Assembly (NCBI GenBank): GCA_964539665.1
Contig: CAZIKB010000079.1
Span: forward strand, 1-29,905
Reading direction: 5' to 3'
DNA length: 29,905 nt
Source: CAZIKB01 sp964539665
Lineage (GTDB): Bacteria; Zhuqueibacterota; Zhuqueibacteria; Oceanimicrobiales; Oceanimicrobiaceae
Part shown: one piece after another, positions 24,338-29,905 of the stretch
How the letters are laid out: each line of letters opens with the position of its first letter
Numbering within the stretch: position 1 is the stretch's first letter
Made by a program: the position numbers and the translations under genes
The notes under the pieces: generated by a model
Told to the model about the DNA's origin: nothing
What the model saw: only the letters and a program-made list of their open reading frames with translations
Database searches by the model: none

Positions 24338-25144
24338 TTAAGTAGGCAATTGTAAAAGCGCATTCAGAGCGCCACTCTTAAATTCCACCAATTCAATTTC
24401 ACTAAAACCGATGGCATTAAATCTATCTGTAATTGGCTGAATATTTTGATTGATGATGTCAAAATCTTCTGAATGAGTTTCTATTCGGGCTTTTGGGCCA
24501 AAATGTCTAACCCGCAATTCTTTTATATTCAGACTTCTCAGGAAATCTTCGGCTTCTTCAACCATGGCCAGTTTCTCCGGAGTTACTTCGCTGTGGTAGG
24601 GAATCCTGGAGGACAGGCAGGGGCTCGCGGGTTTATCCCAGATTTCCAGGCCAAACTTTTTGGCCAGAAGCCTGATGTCTTCTTTGGTCATATCCGCATC
24701 CTGCAGTGGGTTGACAACCTGATATTCCTGCGCAGCCTGCAGTCCCGGCCGGTAATCACCTAAATCGTCCAGATTGGCGCCACTGGCGATATACTTTATA
24801 TTTTCTCTTTTGGCAACTTCAACCAATTTCGAATACAATTCTGACTTACAATAATAACAACGGTTCGATGGATTCCGGACATAATCATTAACGCTCATCT
24901 CATGCGTCTGGATGATTGTGTGCCTGACACCAATTTCTCTGGCAATTCTCTTCGCCTCTTCCAACTCCTTTCTTGCAACAGACGGTGAATCGGCGGTCAC
25001 GGCCAGTACTTTTTCGCCTAATACATCATAAGCTACTTTTAACAGCAGCGCGCTGTCAATTCCGCCTGAAAAGGCAACAAGTAATGAGTTGAGTTCCTGT
25101 AATCGGCTTCGAAGATTTCTGTGTTTGTTTTCTAAAGTATCCAT
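24338..25144 (-). CDS. larE: ATP-dependent sulfur transferase LarE
   Basis: This 268-residue PP-loop enzyme activates the carboxylates of the LarB product with ATP and transfers sulfur. Motifs: AFSGGIDSALLLK (24-36) is the pyrophosphatase loop; RCYYCKSELY (95-104) holds Cys96 and Cys99; KPASPCLSSRIPY (171-183) holds Cys176, the position of the sacrificial Cys of L. plantarum LarE. Having all three Cys matches the LarE type that carries a [4Fe-4S] cluster and can act catalytically, rather than the single-Cys sacrificial type. It is the first gene of the lar cluster. No Shine-Dalgarno is present; the start lies directly below a strong promoter, suggesting leaderless translation. Confidence 0.94.
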   Translation of the reverse strand: MDTLENKHRNLRSRLQELNSLLVAFSGGIDSALLLKVAYDVLGEKVLAVTADSPSVARKELEEAKRIAREIGVRHTIIQTHEMSVNDYVRNPSNRCYYCKSELYSKLVEVAKRENIKYIASGANLDDLGDYRPGLQAAQEYQVVNPLQDADMTKEDIRLLAKKFGLEIWDKPASPCLSSRIPYHSEVTPEKLAMVEEAEDFLRSLNIKELRVRHFGPKARIETHSEDFDIINQNIQPITDRFNAIGFSEIELVEFKSGALNALLQLPT

Positions 25145-25178
25145 TTGGTATAATAGTAAAAAAATGGTTTTATGTCAA
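25145..25178 (-). promoter_or_regulatory. Near-consensus sigma-70 promoter for larE, leaderless
   Basis: On the minus strand TTGACA (25173-25178) is followed after exactly 17 nt by TATTAT (25150-25155, 5 of 6). The larE ATG begins 6 nt after the -10 box (25144), which is where transcription should start. The resulting mRNA would have essentially no 5' leader, consistent with the absence of a ribosome site. Confidence 0.7.
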
Positions 25179-25182
25179 TAAA

Positions 25183-25215
25183 TAAAAAAAGGGGAAAGAT
25201 TAATTCTTTCCCCTT
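25183..25215 (-). terminator. Intrinsic terminator after the lipoprotein gene
   Basis: A perfect 11-bp stem (25189-25199 and 25205-25215, AAGGGGAAAGA against TCTTTCCCCTT) with a 5-nt loop is followed on the minus strand by a run of T residues (25184-25190). It ends transcription of the lipoprotein gene 30 nt after its stop, and lies immediately before the larE promoter. Confidence 0.9.
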
Positions 25216-25244
25216 AAAAGGTATTCATAAGCCACAATTAAGTT

Positions 25245-25715
25245 CTAATCTGGAAAATAGCTGGCACTGAGCTTACCCCCAGGTTCATTTTCGAAATACT
25301 TAAAAACGTTTATAATGATTTCATCTTTCCTTCCGTAAAACTGTTGGTACAATTGGGCAATTGGTCGTAAATCAAAAGATGCCGTAGTATAAATCAAGGC
25401 CTTACAGGAATCGCCGTTGTTGTTGTGCCGTAAATACAGATTTGCCTGAACGGGTGCGGATTCAAGAAAAGCTGCCGGACTCATGAACAGGGCAAAGTCA
25501 TGTTCTTTGCATCCTCCCCCATAAGTGACGTCCAAAGAAATAGTATCACCGACTATGGCAATCGATTTTAAATCAAACGCATGCAGTTGAATTGAACCTG
25601 GTGTTTGGTCAGTGATTTGTACTGGAACATGGCCGATTAATGGCTCGTTTGGGCTTACGCAACCCAGCAAGAGCCCAACAAAAAAAGTCAAATTAATTAC
25701 CACAATTCGTTTCAT
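25245..25715 (-). CDS. Putative lipoprotein with GGGCKEH motif
   Basis: This 156-residue protein has a lipoprotein signal (MKRIVVINLTFFVGLLLGC, lipobox LLGC, Cys19). The mature domain begins around 46 and contains VTYGGGCKEHDFALF (63-77) and LYLRHNNNGDSCKALI (93-108). The paired Cys69 and Cys104, plus His72 and Asp73, could form a disulfide or a metal site. I recall similar GGCKEH-containing orphan lipoproteins in FCB bacteria but know no function. AAGGT lies about 8 nt before the ATG. It is transcribed alone, ending at a strong terminator. Confidence 0.82.
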   Translation of the reverse strand: MKRIVVINLTFFVGLLLGCVSPNEPLIGHVPVQITDQTPGSIQLHAFDLKSIAIVGDTISLDVTYGGGCKEHDFALFMSPAAFLESAPVQANLYLRHNNNGDSCKALIYTTASFDLRPIAQLYQQFYGRKDEIIINVFKYFENEPGGKLSASYFPD

Positions 25716-25968
25716 TAGTTTGTACCTTTTTTTATTTCACTTTTATTACCTGAATTAGATCAACCAGCATGGCGCTTGGTGCAATTACTCCTGCACCCAG
25801 CAATAATTTCATTCTCTTTTAACAAGACGAAATAAATTCTGGTCGGCTTCAAAAGAAGTACATTCCGGAATATAGATATTCATGACTATATTTTATATTA
25901 CCGCCTATTTCCAATTGGATCATAGTTCCCCTTCGCTCAAGTGGAGGCCTCGATTCATTGAGGTAGCT

Positions 25969-25984
25969 CCCAAATGAATTTGGG
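25969..25984. repeat. Short perfect palindrome after the BNR gene
   Basis: CCCAAAT/ATTTGGG with a 2-nt centre lies 13 nt downstream of the BNR protein's stop codon, next to a second dyad CCTC/GAGG (25949-25963). There is no T run in either direction, so it may be a processing or REP-type structure rather than a classical terminator. Confidence 0.4.
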
Positions 25985-25997
25985 CATCCGTGTACCA

Positions 25998-28151
25998 CTA
26001 TTTCATAATCACCATCCGCTGTGAAAGCTGTTTGTTACCTGCTTTTAATCGATATATGTATAATCCACTTGGTAATGAATCAAAAGAGAACGGGAACTGG
26101 TGCCTTCCACTGGAACGCCATTCATTCACAAGCACTTTCACCTCACGTCCCAACAAATCGTAAACCACAAGTTTTACATTTGAATCTTCCGGTAAGGTGA
26201 AAGTGATGGTCGTGGATGGATTAAACGGGTTAGGATAGTTCTGATCAAGGGTAAACTGAAAGGACATTTCATCTGTGCTTTCTACAGTCGTAAATATTTT
26301 GTTCAACGACTCCGTACTGCGATAAATGCCTCTCCCGTTTGTACCTGCAAAAAGATAAGTACCACCATCGAATCCCAGAGACAAAATGGGCCGGCCTATA
26401 TACAAACCTGAATTATGTTCATTCCATGTCAATCCGTCCGGGGATACATAAACACCTTTAGAATTTGTACCAGCGAATAAATAGCCGGATGGTCCCAAGA
26501 AGAGAGAACTAACACTCGCTCTTTCTAATGCTACCAGGCTCCAACTATCACCACTGTCTGTTGAGCGATAAAGCCCTGTATCATCCGGGCCAGCATATAT
26601 TGTTTGATTATCTGCAAGTAAAACCTCGACCATGACCCCTGAAAGAGCAGTCGCTTTCCATGTTGCGTTTGCATTTGCCAGGTGATATACACCGTTGTTG
26701 GTGCCGGCAAAAACAGAACCATCTGCGCTGATAGTGAGAGCGTATATCCCTTCCAGATCTCCATTGCCCATTTGAGTCCAGCTTATACCGTTGTTTTTAG
26801 AACAATATACGCGTTGGTCGGCTCCAAAATATAGCCCACCATCGGGACCTGTTATCAGCGCTTTCGCAAGAACGCCGCGTGGGTTGTTCGTATTTACCCA
26901 TGTTCTGGCGCCCGGATCCAACCGATAGACGCCAAGTACCTCAACGCCCGCAAAAACTGAGCCCGTGTTGTTGACCGTAAGAGAATTGACAAACGGACTC
27001 CCGATGCCTTTTCCGTATGCTTCCCAGGTAGAGCCATTATCAAAAGAGCGGAAAATACCGCCGCCGCGTGATGCCGCATAAAACATCCCATCGGGAGTAA
27101 GTGCAAATCCGTTGATTGTTGTGTTCGCCAGCCCGCGATTAATCGCATCCCAATTCTTCGCCAGATCCTTAGAGCGATAAATTCCACTGGTTGCGGTGCC
27201 TGCAAAAATATGGTTTTCGGCATTTATAGCCAGAGACTGGATCGTGGATTGTACAAAATCATGCTCCGTCCAGGTCTGTCCGTTATTTATGGAGCGATAT
27301 ATCCCACCCGAGTCACCAGCAAGTATTTCTTTATTGGCGCCAAAAGTAAGCGCATAAACATAGATATAGCTTTTGGGCATGGGCGTTCTGTACCACGACT
27401 GACCATTATCACTTGAGAGGTAGACGCCGTACTCTGTACCAGCAGCGAGTAAACCATCATTGCTAACAGCGAGCGAAGGTATCTGGATTCCTGCTAAACC
27501 GGCTGACTGCCAGCTTTCACCGCCATCGGTTGTGCGGAAGATACCCCTTTTGACTGTTCCAGCACACACAACCTCTACACTATCTACAGTTTGTGCTACG
27601 ATACTTATCACTATGGGTTCAGTTAAAGCAGTTCGGTTCCAGGTAATCCCATCATCGGGTGAATAGTATACACCGCCCGTAGCAGCTAAGTATATCCGAT
27701 CATATAACCCCAAAGCCAGCGCATTTCTGGTCGCATATTTTCTATAGACTTCGTTCCAGGTGTCGCCATTGTCTTGCGAGCGGAACAGGTAGCCGTCCGT
27801 TGCCGCAAGAATACTACCTTGCCTGGTGATGACCAAAGAACCGACAGAGAGCCGTGTAAGGCCGACATTAATCTCTCGCCAGGAATCCCCTCCATCTGTA
27901 GAGCGATAGACTCCATTATTTGTGCCGATGAAGAGCGTTCCATCGGATGCAATTACAATTGCCCAGACTGCGCCACCGTAAGGGCCTTGCATTTGCTCCC
28001 AGGGACCTTTGATTGCTTGCCAGGTGATTTGTTGCGAATGTGCTTTATCATGGATACAAAAAAACGTCAGAAGCGTAAACAGAAAAACGCTCCTCAAATC
28101 TTTAAATATAGCAGCATTGCTCTGAATTCTAAAAAGACTTGCACGATTCAT
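25998..28151 (-). CDS. BNR/sortilin-like beta-propeller protein with type IX sorting domain
   Basis: This 717-residue exported protein has a signal sequence in the first 40 residues (hydrophobic SVFLFTLLTFFCI, then HSQQ). It carries over a dozen BNR/YCF48-like propeller repeats (IFAGT--GVYRS-D-G--W; for example LFIGTNNGVYRSTDGGDSW), and a C-terminal type A sorting domain (about 634-717, NYPNPFNPSTTITF, then LLGREVKVL, ending QRMVIMK). Such repeats resemble glycosidase or photosystem assembly-factor propellers, but no sialidase catalytic residues are evident. It is probably a surface binding protein. The start is supported by AAGGAG about 8 nt upstream. It appears to be a single-gene transcript. 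Confidence 0.88.
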   Translation of the reverse strand: MNRASLFRIQSNAAIFKDLRSVFLFTLLTFFCIHDKAHSQQITWQAIKGPWEQMQGPYGGAVWAIVIASDGTLFIGTNNGVYRSTDGGDSWREINVGLTRLSVGSLVITRQGSILAATDGYLFRSQDNGDTWNEVYRKYATRNALALGLYDRIYLAATGGVYYSPDDGITWNRTALTEPIVISIVAQTVDSVEVVCAGTVKRGIFRTTDGGESWQSAGLAGIQIPSLAVSNDGLLAAGTEYGVYLSSDNGQSWYRTPMPKSYIYVYALTFGANKEILAGDSGGIYRSINNGQTWTEHDFVQSTIQSLAINAENHIFAGTATSGIYRSKDLAKNWDAINRGLANTTINGFALTPDGMFYAASRGGGIFRSFDNGSTWEAYGKGIGSPFVNSLTVNNTGSVFAGVEVLGVYRLDPGARTWVNTNNPRGVLAKALITGPDGGLYFGADQRVYCSKNNGISWTQMGNGDLEGIYALTISADGSVFAGTNNGVYHLANANATWKATALSGVMVEVLLADNQTIYAGPDDTGLYRSTDSGDSWSLVALERASVSSLFLGPSGYLFAGTNSKGVYVSPDGLTWNEHNSGLYIGRPILSLGFDGGTYLFAGTNGRGIYRSTESLNKIFTTVESTDEMSFQFTLDQNYPNPFNPSTTITFTLPEDSNVKLVVYDLLGREVKVLVNEWRSSGRHQFPFSFDSLPSGLYIYRLKAGNKQLSQRMVIMK

Positions 28152-28333
28152 TTTTAATTCTCCTTATTAAAAAGAACATTTATTTGAGACTAATCTTCTC
28201 GATAAATTACAAATGACTTTGTTGATAAAATGCTGGAAATCCTTCCGATGGTATTATGATTTAATGTATGTAGTGTTAATAATCAATTATATACAATATA
28301 TCGACATTTCTATTGATAGATACCTTCGGAAGG

Positions 28334-28744
28334 TTACTTTTTATATATAGCCGTAAGTTGCTTCAAAAAAGTAACACAGTTTTTGTTAGCAAAGCCGTGG
28401 GTGGCAAAGTGAATGTAACGATATTTCTTCAACAGAACGGTTTTCAGATTCTCTTCATCTGCTTGACTTTCAAGATATATCCGCGATTTAGGGTCGAACA
28501 GCCAGTCTGACAGCTGATCTAAAACGTCTAAGCTTTTGCGAAATAATTCTTGTATACCCAAAACTTCTTCACGCGAAACTGGCAGATGTGTACGAGCGCT
28601 CCGGGATGAATCAGGAGCCTGGCTTGCACTCCACAACTCTGCTGCACTTGAATCGGCTATAATGCCGTCCGGAAAAGCCAGTGCGAACGCCATGTACTCC
28701 AAAATAGGCCCAGGTAAATTAAGGTTAAGCTGTTTATTATTCAA
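28334..28744 (-). pseudogene. Truncated CHAT-domain (caspase-like peptidase) fragment
   Basis: This 136-codon frame opens on TTG directly at the serpin stop and lacks a ribosome site. Residues 54-117 match the N-terminal half of a CHAT domain: LPVSREEVLGIQELF, then a stretch ending ADEENLKTVLLKKYRYIHFATHG, with the catalytic His116. The second half, including the catalytic Cys (usually SAC-TG), is absent; the frame ends 20 codons later. The typical N-terminal TPR region is also missing. It is most likely a remnant left by deletion or recombination and inactive as a peptidase. Confidence 0.75.
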
Positions 28745-29855
28745 AATACGGTTCTACAATTTTCCCGATAAAAAGTATGGTTTGCGATTGATTTTCTCGA
28801 ATCATAAATACAAACGGCCGGTCCACACGCATTAACTCTTCTGAGGTCGGCACATTGCCAACCGATGTTACTGCTGCCGCTTCCGTACCTTCTTCGTCTA
28901 CTTTGACAAATGTTTTGTGTTTAACTTTGTCAATAAACAGCCGTTGCGGTCCTTCATACATATGGCTAAAATCTGCCCGCCCCATATCAAAGGCAATAGC
29001 CATTCCTAATGTTTTCAGAATCTCATTTAGTTTAATTTCATATTCCATGCTGAATTTGGGTAACTCTATTGTGAATTCATGTTTAGTAAAAGCATTAACC
29101 CACTGATTCCAATTCAGGGCGTTAAGTTCCACTATCAGTGAATCGATATGGATGTGCTGATGCGGAAGTAGAACAGTCATACTGAATCGTTCGTTGCCAT
29201 AGGGCAAATCAGCCGCCTGAAATAGGTCATTATCAAAATAGCCTAATTTATTCTTTTGGCGCATCATTTTAATTTCCTTTTGGGCGCCATCAGGCATAGT
29301 AAACAAATCATCTCTGGTCTTATCTTTATCAAACTTGTAAGTCCAGGTACCTTTAAAATAGATAGCATTGATAAGGAACATGACGGGTTCCAGGTCAAAA
29401 TCATCCGGCCCTATGATTTTTTTAATCCTACCGCTGGTCTTGTCGTCTACCCAGGAATTCATGAGATCTGTGGCAGCCGCGGTATTATTAAAATCAACGG
29501 CCTGAACCACGGCATCAAAAAAGGTTCTGTTGAGATTGATGAACGTTTCCTTAAAAGTCATTTCCTGTCGATACCAGATGGAATTAGCAATGTCAAAAAC
29601 AACTCTGGGATCAAGCTGAGTCAGTAACTCTATCAAACTTTGGTATGATTGATTGATTTCTTCTGTGGTCATGCCCGCGAGTTCAAGCGTTAGTTCCATA
29701 GCGTCTTTTGTCTCGCCATTGGCGCCATTCAAGGTCATTCCCAGCGCCATCGAAACGCTCAGGGGTGAAATAAAAACATTCTGGTCTTTTTCCTCTTTAG
29801 TAATTGCCTTAAAAAGCTTGAGTCCAAATGTGTTATCCGATTGAACCAGTTGCAT
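28737..29855 (-). CDS. Serpin family serine-protease inhibitor
   Basis: This is a 372-residue complete serpin domain. Serpins trap proteases by insertion of a cleaved reactive loop. Visible hallmarks: FISPLSVSMALGMTLNGANG (28-47), NAIYFKGTW (163-171), ELPKFSMEYEIKL (264-276), hinge VDEEGTEAAAV (319-329) with the small residues needed for inhibition, and VDRPFVFMIRE (344-354). Counting from hinge Thr324 as P14 puts P1 near Thr337 and P1' at Ser338, suggesting a chymotrypsin/elastase-like rather than trypsin-like target; this is inference. There is no signal peptide: a stop codon lies in frame 3-5 nt upstream of the ATG, whereas most bacterial serpins are exported, so the N terminus may have been lost or altered. 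Confidence 0.92.
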   Translation of the reverse strand: MQLVQSDNTFGLKLFKAITKEEKDQNVFISPLSVSMALGMTLNGANGETKDAMELTLELAGMTTEEINQSYQSLIELLTQLDPRVVFDIANSIWYRQEMTFKETFINLNRTFFDAVVQAVDFNNTAAATDLMNSWVDDKTSGRIKKIIGPDDFDLEPVMFLINAIYFKGTWTYKFDKDKTRDDLFTMPDGAQKEIKMMRQKNKLGYFDNDLFQAADLPYGNERFSMTVLLPHQHIHIDSLIVELNALNWNQWVNAFTKHEFTIELPKFSMEYEIKLNEILKTLGMAIAFDMGRADFSHMYEGPQRLFIDKVKHKTFVKVDEEGTEAAAVTSVGNVPTSEELMRVDRPFVFMIRENQSQTILFIGKIVEPYFE

Positions 29856-29905
29856 GAGTCAATACCATTTTTAGTTGAAAAAGGTGGCTCCGCGTTTTTT
29901 TATGC

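Noticed and set aside
28322..28334. ACCTTC-G-GAAGGT dyad followed by T-rich sequence as a terminator
   Set aside because: A 1-nt centre cannot form a normal hairpin loop, and the following sequence is interrupted by A and C.

Overview
The window looks like a chromosomal segment of an AT-rich bacterium of the FCB superphylum. Three large predicted exported proteins end in the type A sorting domain of type IX secretion (NYPNPFNP followed by a beta-sandwich tail ending LMLLK or VIMK). Together with PKD, PQQ-propeller and BNR-type surface proteins this suggests a Calditrichota, KSB1 or Marinimicrobia-like lineage. That placement is inference; no rRNA or tRNA is present to fix it.

Layout. Positions 1-9399 hold two tandem minus-strand genes for giant surface or secreted beta-propeller proteins. 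The upstream one (5848-9399) is intact. The downstream one (199-5770) is split into three reading frames by two small frameshifts; repaired, it would encode about 1856 residues with three 8-bladed PQQ-like propellers, PKD-like domains, a parallel beta-helix and a sorting domain. Positions 9922-14472 are a plus-strand housekeeping block: YqeY, CvpA, MutS2 and an inositol-monophosphatase family protein. Positions 14473-17450 are an accessory strip: a ribbon-helix-helix/MazF-like toxin-antitoxin pair, a coupled two-gene cassette with a phage minor-head-like domain, an orphan lipoprotein, and several miniature inverted-repeat elements. One of these has a perfect 12-bp terminal repeat and an 8-bp target duplication and sits directly in front of the next gene. 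Positions 17450-18439 encode an unusual exported arginase-fold protein. On the minus strand follow a DUF192 lipoprotein, an ABC-2 exporter with a TPR partner (19382-21929), and the nickel-pincer cofactor genes larE, larB and larC (25144 down to 22193). Upstream of these, still on the minus strand, are an orphan lipoprotein, a BNR-repeat type IX cargo protein, a truncated CHAT (caspase-like) fragment and a serpin at the right edge.

How the parts work together. LarB, LarE and LarC would turn nicotinate adenine dinucleotide into the nickel-pincer nucleotide cofactor for a LarA-type racemase encoded elsewhere. The ATPase, permease and TPR genes overlap by 4 nt each and form one transport unit. 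The most noteworthy signals are the 24-blade broken propeller gene with a G9 tract, the two MITE-like insertions at gene boundaries, the standalone phage-derived cassette, the exported ureohydrolase lacking its first metal-binding histidine, and a near-consensus promoter placed so that larE should be transcribed leaderless.
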